Below are positions 10,976 to 26,415 of a DNA stretch of 64,000 nt, one piece after another. A program made the position numbers and the translations under genes. The notes under the pieces were generated by a model, which was not told the origin of the DNA, searched no databases, and was given only the letters and a program-made list of their open reading frames with translations. The stretch lies in assembly GCA_033060915.1 (NCBI GenBank), contig CM065387.1:44099501-44163500 (forward strand), written 5' to 3'. Within the stretch, counting starts at the first letter, position 1; each line of letters starts with the position of its first letter. The DNA is from Euryodendron excelsum (lineage: Eukaryota > Streptophyta > Magnoliopsida > Ericales > Pentaphylacaceae).

Positions 10976-12816
10976 TATGAGTATGTCATATCATTTCTTG
11001 TATCATAAACTCTATTGTTCATAGTGGTTGTTATTTTTTTAGCCTTATTGTTATATTCATTTGTTGTTATACTTCGACTTCTTTATGGTTGTAATGATTA
11101 TTCGTAGGTATTGCATTGTTTGTTTATCGGTCAACTACTTGATATTTTTGGTAGAGGTTGAAGTATCTTGTAGTTTTGACACTTTATTTTCTTATCTTTA
11201 GCATGTCTTTTCATACTTTTCATGATAATCTCTTATTATTCATGGTGAATATGTTGAGGATGTTTCTGGGGACCATGGCATATTCATGGGATACAATCCT
11301 TGATTAGTAGGCATTTAGTGAGATGCATTGATTGTTATTGGGTTTGATTGATAGTTCATTCTTGATCTTATTGTGGTGTAATTATGTATTGTGAGTACAC
11401 TTAAGTTGAAGGGATCACACTTTTGAGCACAAATCATGTCATATAGTTTCACTTGTACTATCTTATATTTTCTTAACCTTACATGAGTGGAGATTTCACC
11501 TTGTAAACTTTAGTGCCATTTCTGTCTTTTTGGAGGGATTACATTTACTTAAGAAAAGTTTTTAGTCTCATTCCTTCAATGGCTTTATCATGTTTATATT
11601 TGGTTCATATGCTAGATGTCGATTAACAATGTTGACACTTTCATTCTTTTGAGATCTATTCATGTATGCTTTGGAAATGATTTTAGGCCAACTTTTGTCT
11701 TTTTGAGCCATGGAGTTCTTGTTGATTTCATTTCCTTGCGACCACTTACTTTGACCCTTTTTAGTGTGTGATCTTGATTGAGATGTAGTCATTATTGAGC
11801 TATTAATTGGGATTAAGAAACACAAGTTTTTCACTTATTGAGAGCTCTTAGAAAGAAAAAGAGCTAGGGTTTATTGTAAAGAAGAAATGAAAGATTGAAA
11901 AAGGTATCAATGAAAGTACAAGAAAAGAAAGAGAAATGAAAGCAATACAAAAGAAAAGAAAGAAAGAAAAAAAAAAAAAAAAACAAAGGGATTGGTAAAT
12001 CAAAGAGGCAAGAAAGTTTGTCAAAAAAAAAAAAAAAAAAAAAGAAGATTAGGAAAGTTGGAAGAGTATGCTTATTGATCATTACATGCCTTGATCATAT
12101 ATATATTGAACCATTTTACCTTCTTCTTCCCCTTACCTCCTACTTGTTGAACCAATTGATAACCCTTGAAAAATATTTTTTGATCCAAGCATACCTATCA
12201 TGAGATCTCGTTTGAATCTAGGTTATTATTTGTTAACTATGCTTAATTGATATTTAGCTATGGATGATCTTTCATGAAGCCATGCCAAGTTGACACACTT
12301 TCATTATTGTGTTCTTTGTATTTGGTATGTTCTTTTGCATGGTCATATATTAACTTCTCTTTAGAGCATTCCATTATGAGAAACATATTCTTATTTGTTT
12401 GAGAGTGTATGTCCAGTGAGGAACTGTATCATGGCTCAAAGGTTTTGAACTTATGAGCAAGAAGCATTTGATCTATATTGCATGATTCTATCACATACTC
12501 ATTTGAACATCTCTTTTTGTCTTTCTTGATACTTGTTTGCTTACATTAAGGAAGAGGGTGTTCTTTGGAGATTACTTGATTATAATGATGCATGATCTTT
12601 TTGTTCTAACCAATCTTTGGTTGTAGGTCATGGGTAGATATTTGTGGATGTCATCACTATAAGCCTTCTGGAGACACCACTCATCCACTAAAGGTAACCT
12701 AGGGGTTTAAAGGTTTGATGTATATGATAAATGCATCCTTGATTTCTACAGAATTGGAAATTGCACTTTAACTTTTGTTTAGTATTTTGATAGGGACTAG
12801 CAAAAAACTAGTTGGG
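10976..12816 (+). other. Element 1 3' non-coding region and polypurine tract
   Basis: No coding content was found. The stretch has A-rich runs (11961-11983, 12020-12042). A block from about 12560 matches 48720-48916 of another element: GAGACACCACTC, CCACTA..GGTAACCTAGG and GGGACTAGCAAAA. It ends in GTTGGGGGG (12811-12819), the polypurine tract next to the 3' LTR. The LTR itself is displaced by solo LTR B. Confidence 0.7.
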
Positions 12817-12821
12817 GGGTG

Positions 12822-14546
12822 TGACTCCTCCCCCAAAAGTGCTCTATTTATCCGCAAGTGCACAGTTGACAGTTGTAGTTTTATTCAGGAAGTCCGAAAT
12901 CATATTTCCTCAAGGACCAAACCCAATATAGGTTAGTGACACTAAACTCACACTAAGCCAACTTGGATTGAATGGAAATCATGTGAATTAAATCTAAATA
13001 AAAGGGAAAATAAAAGAGACCGAAAATCTTTTGGGTTTTGATGAGAGTTTTGAATTACTAAACTATTGTAATGAAAATAATAGTAATTAATAACTAAGAA
13101 ATTAAATTAAAACAAATTGAAACTAGATTTAAAGCAATAAAAGGGAATTGGGCTCAATTGATCCAATCACCCAATTCATTCAAGACTTTCAAAAGAGTTT
13201 ATAACTCAAATCAAATACAACAATCAAAAGTATTTGATTCGGAGGATTTAACTTTGAAAATCAATAATTCTCAAGTAATTGAAATTAGATTCATGGTCAA
13301 TGGGGGAATAAAAACTTAATATCATCGATTTAACTAGGGTCAATAGAATTGAGAGTTTGTGCATTGAATTAGTCAAATATAGTCAATAACCTAAGTATTC
13401 TAAGGCATCTTTCAATTAATTGATGTGAATGAATTCCTAGCAATTGTGGAGTAATTATCTAGTGAAGAGCCATAAATTAATATCATCGATTTAGATGATT
13501 AAAATCCCTAAACTTAGTTATTATCTAAGTATTCTAAAACATCCACATGCAATTACTAAGAATTAGAAACCTAGGAAAGTAAAGTAATAAATTTATGAGA
13601 TACCTCAATTGAAACTCTTAGATTTCTTGAATGATTTTCATATTTGAACCCAATTTAAGAAACTAGCTACTTGAATCTATTAGAAAAGGATGTAAAAATG
13701 TAAAGAGAAAGCATGAAGAATTAAATCTAAATTTTACTTGAACAATAAAAGTGTTTAATTACAAGAAAAATAAAAAAAATACAAGAAAGTGAAGAAAAAT
13801 GGAATACGATGAAGGAAAATTAGAAGTGCTAACTTTATATGACTCTTACAAAGCTAAATTTGAGCTAAAAATGAAAAAACTAACTTTGGAGGAGCTTCTC
13901 CCGCCACCCCTTGGCTAAAACTAATCCTAACTCCATAAAATAAAAACCTTCAAAACTCTTTTAAAACTTAGTTTCTGATGCAAAAAATGCAATCTGAAAG
14001 TTGAAATAACGTCAGAACTGTCATCAAACTATGCATCTGACAACTGTCTAAAGTGCGTCCGGACAGTCACTGTTCACCGTTTGGACGCACTGTTTGTCAC
14101 TATTCACTATCCGAGCGAGAACTGTTCACCATCCAGAGGCACTGTAGACACACCGCCAAGACGGTTACTATTGACTATTCAGGTTAGCAACTTTTTAGCT
14201 TGATTTTGATCACCTTAGAGCTCGATTCAACCAATGCACATGAGAGGCAAAGTTGTAGGTCTTGAAGTTTTCTTTCTAAATGTAAAAATTGGCTCAATCG
14301 GACATCGAAGTAAAAAGTTATGACTAAAATATCGAGACAGCTGAGACTTCTCATTGCCAGTTTATTCATTTTGAACCCGCTTTGATCATTCTTTGGGTCT
14401 ATTTGCCTTTATTAGCTCCTATAACTTACAAAACACACATAAAATAGAATCAAACAAATATCTAACTAAAGTAAGAAAATTAACAATATTTTAAGTCTAA
14501 CAAGGTGCGAATTAAAAGTATATAATTACACTTTATGGTATAGTCA
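12822..14546 (-). mobile_element. Solo LTR B, Athila/Tat-type, 1725 bp, at the PPT/3' LTR junction
   Basis: It begins TGACTCCTCC and ends TATAGTCA, flanked by GGGTG (12817-12821 and 14547-14551). On the minus strand it starts TGACTATACC and is the close relative of solo LTR A. Removing it gives GGGGGGTG directly followed by TGATTACACTCC, the natural polypurine tract/LTR border of element 1. A motif array (CACTGTTCACC, GTCCGGACAGT-like) lies at about 14035-14170. Confidence 0.92.
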
Positions 14547-14549
14547 GGG

Positions 14550-15767
14550 TGTGATTACACTCCAAAAGTGTAATCATCATCCTCTAAATAGCTAGTTGTT
14601 AGACTTAAATTAGCAGTATTCTCTTGCTTTTAGCTATATTCTCATCCTAATTTGTGTTTATAGCTGATTTACAAGTTTTGCGCTTAAATGGAGCAAAGTA
14701 GAGAAGTTGAAGGCAAAAAGGTTAATTGACCATGCAAACAACCCTTGAGGGCATTTGAATGAGTATTCAATCGTTCGAATGAGCCCTAGAGCAATTGAAC
14801 GCTTTTTCAGATTCAGAGCGCAAATGAAGGCTCTGCAGAGCTGTGAGAAATTACTAAGACATGATTTCACCATTCGAATATGTTAGCAAGCTGTTCAATA
14901 ACCGTTCGAATGTCCTACGCAATCCCTGTTTTATTTTTCAGCTATAAATTCAGAATTGTGCTCTAATTTTGGGGATTTGACTTTTCTGTACAATTTTCAA
15001 TTTATATATAGCTTAGAGATAGTTACATTTAGAGAGAAAACATTGTAATTTCATTGCAATTTCAATTTCGATTCCATTTGTAGCTTTGTTTTCAGCATGA
15101 TTTCAATCAAAGCTTTCAATTCTTCCATGGAAATGAGTAGCTAGACGCCAAATTGGGTTCAATTGTGGAGATCTCTTAAAGAGTTCAAGATTTTCATTGA
15201 ATGTATATATGATTTCATTGCCTTATTTTCTTAATTCTTTAATTCCTAGCAATTGAATGTTGATTATGTTTAGTGATTTTAATGTATAATTATCTAATTA
15301 TGCATTGATGTTGTCCAAATTGATGGTATTAATATAACTATCTTCACTAAATGATGACTTTGACATAAATTGCTTTGGAATTCATGTTTTCTAAAGCTAA
15401 ATCTTCCAAATCAAACTCTCTTGATTGTATAGTTTGATTTGAGTTATCAACCTCTTTAAAATCCTTTAATGAATTGAGAGATTGAAGCAATTGAATCCAG
15501 TCATTTTACATTCAACTTAGTTCAATTGTCTTTTGCAAAACTGTAGTTTAAAATTCAAATAACAACCATCTCAAATCAAACTATTTTTTCATTTTCTCTT
15601 TTTAAGAAGCATTTCACCAAATTGTGTAAGGATTGAGAGTTTTGAGTGTTAGCTTTGGTCAATAGCCTATATTGGGCTCAATTTCCCGTGGAATACGATC
15701 TTGGTCTTTACCCGAGTTATACTTGGTGATCACTTACTCTTGGATGAGTACTACTTTGGTCATGTCA
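14550..15767 (+). mobile_element. LTR C, probable 3' LTR of element 1
   Basis: It starts TGTGATTACACTCC right after the polypurine tract, once solo LTR B is removed. Short palindromes centred on TTCGAA lie at 14750-14925, with a TATA box, CTATAAATT, at 14942-14950. The right end is placed at CATGTCA (15767) by comparison with related LTRs, and is less sure than the left. The motif type (CATTCGAATG) is the same as in the internal array at 9340-9545. Confidence 0.75.
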
Positions 15768-16090
15768 AGGTATCACAATAACAACATTAAAAAATATATA
15801 CAACCAAAAAATTCAAGAAGAATTTATTTCTAGAATTATATGGTTAAATGAGAACCATTCACTTAAAAATAAAATACCCATCATGATGACTTTTATTTAC
15901 AAAAATGCTATATCAATGCAAACATTAAGGATGATGCGGTTTCACATAGATCATTCTTACAAAGCTGAAAAGTGAAATGCTATAAGTATACATAATTTTA
16001 TACAAATGGCCCGTCTATATCGAATCATATGCGATGTCATTTTTGTAATTATGAATTACCTTATTGTTTTCGAATGTAACTAAATAGGTC
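15768..16090. other. Unassigned AT-rich spacer
   Basis: AT-rich sequence. No reading frame, repeat ends or RNA gene can be supported. Confidence 0.5.
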
Positions 16091-16205
16091 ACAATTGTAA
16101 TGACCCGGTCAAATAGTCAAAATGTAGGTGGGTGTTTTTGTAATTATATAAGTTTTTTTGGGGGCCTTTTGGTGAATAACCAAAAGTGGCTTTAAAAGAT
16201 GAAAC

Positions 16206-16258
<53 letters not shown>

Positions 16259-17879
16259 AGCAGCAACCCAGCTGACCCACTTTTCTCTGGTTCTTTCTAA
16301 TTCCTTTTCTTTTTCTTCCTTTAATCCTCTATTTTGATGTACTTAGTGTAACTTTTTGTCATTACTCCTCAAGGGTTTTTGTTCTACTCTTCAAGGCCTA
16401 TGTGATGGTGGTTTCGGTTTGTGGTTTTGATGAGATCAAGTTTTTACCTTAGGTGCAATTTTTAAGAGGTAAGGAGTTTTCACTTGGGGTTTTTACTATT
16501 TAGTTAATATGTTTAAGTTATTCATGAATACATGATAGAAATCATATTTCTAGGACACTTGGAGTAAATCTAGGATTTTACATAAACTTGAAATATTGTT
16601 ATCTGTGATTTTTGATTAATTTGATAAAATTAAAAATATGTTTGGCTTGTTGTGATGTTTAATTTGATGATTCTCTAATTATTTGAGTTGTTTAGTTAAA
16701 ATTAGAAATAATTACTTGATGAAAATTGGAGATAACTTAGAAACTTTAAATGTGATGTTTGATATATAATATTTGGAATGTTTTCAGGCCTAGTGTGTGT
16801 TTAGAATTGATGTTAAAGGCATAAAAGAATTTATATAAATTACTCAGATAAAAAAAGTGAGTTGGCATATTGGGTTTTATAATTTATATGAAATTTGAGC
16901 ATGCTTGAGATATTGCTTTGTACCTAGAATATATCTAGAACTAATTTGAGAGTTAGTTTTGTAAACGCCTTCTATATAATCTCATGCATATTTACTGTAC
17001 GCTTGCACATGTCATCTCATAGTTATTAATTTTGTAGCATAACCTTCTACTGGGTCGTGGTATACCACCCCATCACAGTTGCAGGTGTATCCTCGAGCAA
17101 GCAAGCAAAATTGGTGGCCTAAAGAATTGAGTATTTAAGCTTTATATCTTATTTTAACTCCCGCTTTGTTATATATTTGGGGTTAATTCTTTACTTCAAA
17201 TGTGACTGTATGATATTTATTTTATGTCTTTCTGTTTGAAACTTAATTTACATTTTGGGTGGATGACCACCGCACTTGAAAATGCTCGGATGATGTTTCA
17301 AAGTAATTGTTGATTGGTTAATGTCACGCCCAGATTTTTTGCACTCGAGGAATACTCACACAAGTAGAAAAAATGCTATACTCTCTTGTTAGAACTCACC
17401 CTCCTAGAAGAATGAGTGCGACCAGGTTTGAATTGAAAATTTGATTTGAATAAAGGGCTTTTGGAAAAAGTTTGGAGTCACCACCTAACTTGATTAAGGT
17501 AAGTTAGGTCACCCAAAAACTAAAAATAATCCGGAGACTACACTTAGGGTTTTTAGAAAACGATTTTGAAAATATCTCCTCAAGAGAGGGTTTTTAAGAA
17601 AACAGGTTGTTTGGCAATCTTTGGAAAACATTTAGCCCTTTTTGAAAAATAACTCCTTTTTGGTCTTTGAAATTAGTGATCTAGGTTCGGAGGTTGGTTA
17701 TGTGTAGGGAAAACGCACTAAGCCATCACCCTACCCCGCCCTTTTGGTACCTACATGTCAATCTACTCTAGATTCACCTATGAGAGTCTTCAACTAACTA
17801 TTGACCAATCCTATCCACTTTGAAAAACAATGTTTGAAAAGAAATGATGCATGGGATGCAAGTGCAAAATAAGAGGGAG

Positions 17880-19780
17880 TTGGAGAATAGATTTGGAAAT
17901 AAATTGATTTGATTTGAAAGAGATTTGAAATTGGATAGACTCGAAATTGAAAAGTCCTGGAAATTGAAAGTAGAGATTTGAAATTGGAAATTTGAAAATA
18001 GATTGGAGATTTGGAAAGATTTTAGAATTTGAAATTTGGAAGATATGGAGGAATTTGAAATTTGAAAGAAGTTGTGGAATTGAAAATTTGAAAAATGTGG
18101 AGACCGCACCCATGAGGGTTGCCTACGTATCCTTTTCGAGGAATTAGGTCAGTCGTAGTTCGGACCGGAGTCCGATTAAAAATAGAAGAGTTGATTTGAA
18201 GAAGGAGATTGAATTGGAAATTGAATTAGACGATTGAGAGATTGAACTTTGAATAGAGGATTGAAAATTGGAATTTGGAATTTTTGGAATTGAAAAGATT
18301 GAATTTTGATTTGAAAAAGTTGAACTTGAAAAGATTTAGACTTGTTTTGGAAAGATGGAGGTTTAGGAAATCTAGACTTAAGAAAGATGAGACTTAGTAA
18401 AGACTCGAGAGTTTAGAAAGATTAGATTTAGGAAATGTTTGAATTAGGAAAGGTCCGATTTAAGAAAGTTTCGAATTAGGAAAGTTTCATTTTTGGAAAG
18501 TTTTGGAATTAGGAAAGTTTCAACTTAGGGAAGTTTTGAAAATTGGAGAGTTTTGAATTTAGAAAGTTTTAAAATAGGGAAGTTTTGAAAGTAGGAAAGT
18601 TTCATTTTAGGAAATGTTTGAAAAAGGAAAGTTTTCAATTTAAGAAATGTTTGAATTAAGAAAAAAAGTTTTGAAAGTTGGAAAGTTTAGAAAACAAGGA
18701 AGTTTTGAAAATAAGAAAGAAAGTTTTGAAATTTGGAAGGATTTGAAATTTGGAAAGTTTAAGATTTAGAAAGCTTTAGAGTGTTAGAAAATCTTGAGAT
18801 TAAGAAATGTTTGAGTTTAGGAAAGGTTTAAAAACTTAGATTTGGAAAGTTAAGATTTGGAAAGGGGTAGAATTAGGAAAGATGTGGAAGTTGAGTTTTA
18901 AAATTTAGGAAAGATTTTTATGTTCAAGTTTTGGAAACTTAAGATTTAGGAAAGTGGAAGTTTAGAAAGGATTTGAATTAGGAAAGAGTTGGATTATGAA
19001 GGGATTGGATTTGACTTCTAAAAGAGACAGTTTGATTTCATTTCCAAAAACGGAGGATTAGATTTGGTTTCCTAAACGGGAACATTTGATTTGATTTTCT
19101 AAAGGGAAGATAAGACTTGGCAAGGATTTGGAAAGGGAGATTCTAGAAACCCTAGATTTGGAAATTATAGTTTTGACGTAGAAAATAGGTTTTGGAAACA
19201 TGTATAGTTTTGATGTAGAAAACAAGAGGTTTTGGAAACCTAGGTTTGGGGCAAAGTTTGAAAATCATGTTTTTGGAAAGAAAATTAGGGTTTCCTAATT
19301 GTGCATTCTAGGGTTTGATTTGGGCTCTAAAGAGAGAGGATTTTTGGAAAGTGCATTTTTTAGAACGAAGGTTTTTGGAAGGGAATCCTAGAGAGGAGTT
19401 TTTGGAAAATGAATTTGAAGATAGAGTTTTTGGAAAAAGATTTTAAAGAGGAGTTTTTGGAAAGTGTGTTTTTGGAAACAAAGGTTTTGGAAGGAAAATC
19501 TTAGAGGGGAATTTCTAGAAGGGAGATTTTGGGAAACAGAGTTATTGGAAAGATTTTTGGAGAGAGTTTTTCTAAGAAAGAGACCTAGGGATCGTTTTTG
19601 GAAAGTGAATTTTGAAGAGAACGTTTTGGAAAGGAGTTGAAAAAGGGAGTTTGGAAAAATAGACTTTTGGAGGGAGTTTTTTAAAACAACTTTGAAGAGG
19701 AGAGTTTTAGGAAAGTATGTTGAAAAAGAGATTTTTAGGAAGAGATTTTTGAAAAGAGAGTTTTTGGAAGGTGTAAAAAC
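17880..19780 (+). repeat. C-poor low-complexity tract (GGAAAGTTTTGAA-like)
   Basis: For about 1.9 kb the + strand is almost free of C and repeats variants of TTGGAAAG and TTTTGAAA with no fixed period. The LTR's own sense strand is minus, so its RNA would be pyrimidine-rich and poor in G. It lies downstream of the TATA box in LTR sense. The open frames on the minus strand here (17798-18113) come from this bias. Confidence 0.75.
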
Positions 19781-20645
19781 ATCTCACTTTCCTAAAGCAA
19801 TTCTAACCATAAGAAGGCTAGAACCAGTTTAGGAAAGTGGTTTTGAAAACAACAAGAGTTGAAAATATGGACCATAAAAGTCACTTCTAATGTAACACTT
19901 TCCTAAAGCAACCCTAGCCATGGAAAAACTAGAATCACCCTAGGATTGTGATTTTGAAAACAAGTTTTTGAAAAGGAAATTTTGATGCAATTTTGAAAAC
20001 GATTTTGAAGATAACTTTGAAAACGGTTTTTGAAAGATACAAGATCATGATATGCACAATGCAATTTTGGGGTCGTGAACATACAAGGTTAAGGTTTCAC
20101 CACATAATCAAGGGGGCAGAATCCACGTGGTCTCTGGTTAGACTAGAAGAAAGCCCCCAACACGGTGACTCTCCAATAGTCTAATCCTACACATGGACCG
20201 GGAGTCCCCTTGTTTCAAGCATCCAAAGAAAGGGGGGGAAAGAGATGAGAGATTAAAATAGAGAAAACCCAAGTGGGTTAGGAGAGAGAAGAAAGAGGGG
20301 GAAGTGCGGAAATTTAAATGGAGAGCCCACCTTGTATCTTGTTTATTTTGCGCGCCTTGCTTTCTTCGGTCTTCGTCTTGATCTTCGTCTTCAATCTTCA
20401 AGAGCCGCCTTCAATCTTCAAACTTCATATTACAACTCTTCAAATCTTTGAAGAAGGGTTGAAAGTTAGTGTAAGAGTGTATGGGGGTGTGTATGAGTGT
20501 ATAGGAGGCTAGGGTTTAGTGTATGGTGGCTAGGGTTTGGAAAACTTAGGGAAGCTAGGGTTTAGGAGGTGCTCGAGCTTTGTATATCGAAATATATGAT
20601 TTTTAGATTGAGTTTGCGGATCCTTTTCACACTGGAAGAGGCTCT

Positions 20646-20757
20646 GTATTTATAGAGGTTGGACAATACTGGCGCCAGGGCAAAATTGCTCTTGGTGCCA
20701 CTGGAAGTGGCGCCAAGCCAATTCTTGGCTTGGCGCCACTACTAGTGGCGCCAGCCA
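20646..20757 (-). promoter_or_regulatory. TATA box with GGCGCC palindrome array upstream (large LTR)
   Basis: The minus-strand TATA box is CTATAAATAC (20646-20655). Just upstream in that sense are GGCGCC at 20671, 20709, 20732 and 20747, and a one-base variant at 20694. Flanks such as CTTGGCGCCA and GTGGCGCCAAG make longer inverted repeats. In the partial copy (211-300) most of these have decayed. Promoter use is inferred. Confidence 0.55.
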
Positions 20758-21711
20758 GTTAGGAAACTTTATAAGTCGGTAAGCAACGTATCTTTGACTA
20801 GATTCGGGCACATGTACTAGTGACTACCATGCAATCTTTAACCTAGCTTCACTTGGAGTGACTCCGGAAAGTTCAGGAAGGATTTTGGAAGACCGGGGAT
20901 GACCCGAAAGGCCGGAAAAGAGCAGGAACACTTAGAATAGTGTCCCGGAGGTATTTGACTTGAAAAATGAGGACAAGATGTGTCAGAAGGGTTGACCGGG
21001 CCGTTAGGGGCAAAATGGTCAATTAGGTCAAAAAACTGTTGGGATAGACTCAGACTGTCCCAGAAAAAGACTTGGAATTTGAAAACATTATTCAGAATGT
21101 TCCCAAAGGTTGCCGGTTTGATTCCCAGAGCCGGTGTGGTCGGAAAAGGTGACCGACCCACCAGGGTCAAAGTTGTCATTTTGTACTGGGTTTGCCAGAA
21201 CTGACTCGGAATGATCTGAAAAGATAAGGAAAGGTTGAGAATACTATAAGGAGCAATCTCAGAAGATTACCGGTTTGATATCCAGAGCCGGTATGGTCGA
21301 AAAAGGAGACCAGCCCACCAGGGGCAAAACGGTTATTTTATACCGAGTTTGCCGGAATTGACTCAGAATGATCCGGAAAGATAAGAAAAGGTTGAGAATA
21401 CTATAAGGAGCAATCTCCGAGGGTTACCGGTTTGATACCCAGAGCCGGTGTGATTCCCAGGGCGTTTGGATGCCTAGGGGCAAAATGATCATCTTGACCG
21501 GAAAGTCTCGGAAAAAGCCCAATGGGCAGTTTGGTCATTTTTCACCGAAGTGGGCTAGCAGGCACTGGCGTTGGCCTGGGTTTTGAGTGTTTCCGCCACT
21601 CTGACGGCGGTCGTCGTGACACAGGGGTTTGTTGGCAATTCCCTATATCGACCTATTTACGAGTATTTCCGCTACTCGAACGGTTGTGATGTTTGCGAGT
21701 ATTTCTGCTAC

Positions 21712-22490
21712 TCAGACCATGTCGAGGAATAAACTTTCTTGAGAGAGGGATTAGAAAGGGGACTTATCGTCTCCAAAAAGACGTGCCTGATTTGGAACCA
21801 TCTCGAGGAATAAACTGTCTCGAGAGGGATTGGAAAGGGGACTTACCGTCTTCGAAAAGACGTGCTTGATTTGGAACTGTCTCGAGGAATAAACTGTCTC
21901 GAGAGAGGGATTGGAAAGGAGACTTACCGTCTTCAAAAAGACATGCCTGATTTGGAATCGTCTCGAGGAATAAACTGTCTCGAGAGAGGGATTGGAAAGG
22001 AGACTTACTATCTTTGGAAAGACGCGCCTGATTTGGAATCGTTTCAAGGAATAAACTGTCTCAAGAGAGGGATTGGAAATGGGACTTATTGTCTTCGGAA
22101 AGACGTGCCTAATTTGAAACCGTCTCGAGGAATAAACTGTCTTGAGAGAGGAATTGGAAAGGGGACTTACCATCTTCGAAAAGACGTGCCTGAGTTAGAA
22201 CCGTCTCGAGGAATAAACTGTCTCGAGAGAGGGGTTAGAAAGGGGACTTTTCATCTTCGAGAAGACGTGCCTGAGTTGAAACCGTCTCAAGGAATAAACT
22301 GTCTCGAGAGAGAGGTTGGAAAGGGGACTTATCGTCTTTGAAAAGACGTGCCTGATTTAGAACCGTCTCGAGGAGTAAACTGTCTCAAGAGAGGGATTGG
22401 AAAGGGGACTTACCGTCTTTGGAAAGACGCACCTGATTTGGAACCGTCTCGAGGAATAAACTGTCTCGAAAGAGGGATTGGAGTTGGAAA
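21712..22490. repeat. Tandem array of ten 81-bp units
   Basis: Starts recur every 81 bp (about 21871, 21952, 22033, 22114, 22195, 22276, 22357, 22438); one earlier unit lacks 3 bp. Each unit has two inverted repeats: CTCGAG at both ends of GAATAAACTGT, and GTCTTCGGAAAGAC. Because 81 is a multiple of three, frames on both strands stay open (159 codons on +, 140 on -). There is no sign that they are genes. The array is near the start of the LTR in its own sense. Confidence 0.9.
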
Positions 22491-22928
22491 GAACAATGCC
22501 CCTAAGGGTATTTTGGTCATTTTGCCTCTATTTGGGCCTGGCGGGCCCGCGAAGCGATGGACAGACGAGATTTGGACTTAGAAAGTTGGTTTTGGTTGGA
22601 ATACACCCATAATGACTTGAACACAAGTCTGGACGGAGTGTAGACAGCCGAGCGGTCAAAAATGGGGTGCTTACAGTTAATTAGTGTTAGAAAGAATATT
22701 TTATTGAGATTTTGAATAGGTTTAAAAATAGTTTTAGTTTAGTTTACTAATGGACTCACGTAGTTTTGTGTTGAAAATTTTAAAATAAAAACTATCTTTA
22801 AAATAAATTTCAAAATCTTGTTTTGACTAAAATTTGATGTGGATTTCTAATTTTGACTTGTACTTTTTAACGTTTGAAATTTTACTCCTTAAAAATCGGC
22901 TTTTCAAAAATTAGGGCGTGACTGCAAT

Positions 22929-23517
22929 CATTCAGCCCGAGATCATATGGGCTTTGTGTTGGGTTAATTCTCACATCAATGGAAATTGGGTGTATATTGT
23001 TTATAGCCTAAACCTCTATTTTTCATTTTAACAGGTTGCGTGAACTTTGGCTTTCGCAACAAAAAGAAAAAAAAAAGCCGCAATTGTCTGGTGTGAAATT
23101 TATTATGTAAATTATATTTGTATAGCACCAGGGAAATTTTATTTGTACGAGGATGTGGGAGTGGGAGTAGGGTGATTGAGTTTCAAATGAAGTTTTCACA
23201 AACACATTTTTTTTATTATAGAATTTCGTAACACAAATTTCGTAGTTTTGCAAACTTTATTCTTTCCTTTACATAAACTTTGTGAAAGATGTCATATTTA
23301 GCTCGTAGTAGTGTACCAGCAATTTCCTTCACTACGTTATTGAAATTAGACGAACTGTTTTCCTTTCCGCATGGCTTGCTACAATAGCTGTTAGCTGGGC
23401 TGAATGGGGATATACCTCAAAGCCTTCGGCCACCATAGCTAAGATGGAAATTAAGGTCCACTGATAATACTGTTATTGTCGATAAAAACATGCATATGGA
23501 GAGAAGAGAGAGCACAC
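22929..23517. other. 3' flank of the alkenal reductase gene
   Basis: AT-rich single-copy-looking DNA between the LTR nest and the stop codon at 23518. The 3' untranslated region and poly(A) site of the gene must lie here. No other feature can be supported. Confidence 0.5.

Positions 23518-26415
<2,898 letters not shown>

Larger units (their letters stand above)
17322..22675 (-). mobile_element. Large gypsy-type solo LTR, 5354 bp (Ogre/Tat-like by size)
   Basis: TGTCACGCCC at the left, GGGTGCTTACA at the right, and a perfect GTTAA duplication (17317-17321 and 22676-22680). On the minus strand it begins TGTAAGCACCCC, carries ten 81-bp repeats, a GGCGCC array, a TATA box (CTATAAATAC, 20646-20655) and the block GGATACGTAGGCAACCC (about 18116-18132). 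It ends GGGCGTGACA. No internal retroviral gene is present. The open frames inside are repeat artefacts. A non-autonomous element consisting only of this sequence is a less likely alternative. Confidence 0.9.
16096..22923 (+). mobile_element. Gypsy-type solo LTR, 1.47 kb, split by a larger solo LTR
   Basis: It starts TGTAATGACCCGG at 16096, has a CT microsatellite at 16208-16256, and carries a R-region-like block (ACCACCCCATCACAG..CAGGTG near 17066-17088) typical of chromovirus LTRs. It ends GGGCGTGACT at 22923. The flanks are ACAAT (16091-16095) and GCAAT (22924-22928), one mismatch apart. Subtracting the nested LTR and its duplication leaves about 1,469 bp. The family assignment is tentative. 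Confidence 0.55.

Noticed and set aside
12822..15767. Large inverted-repeat element
   Set aside because: The two LTRs are from different subfamilies, and the left one has its own GGGTG target duplication.
17798..18113. Two overlapping minus-strand frames of about 100 codons
   Set aside because: They lie in the C-poor low-complexity tract. Their Phe/Ser/Asn/Gln bias is a product of base composition.
21751..22341. Open frames of 140 (-) and 159 (+) codons as repeat proteins
   Set aside because: They come from the 81-bp LTR repeat, which is open on both strands by its length. No start context or conservation supports a gene.
21712..22490. CRISPR-like array
   Set aside because: Whole 81-bp units repeat with no unique spacers, and the host is a plant.
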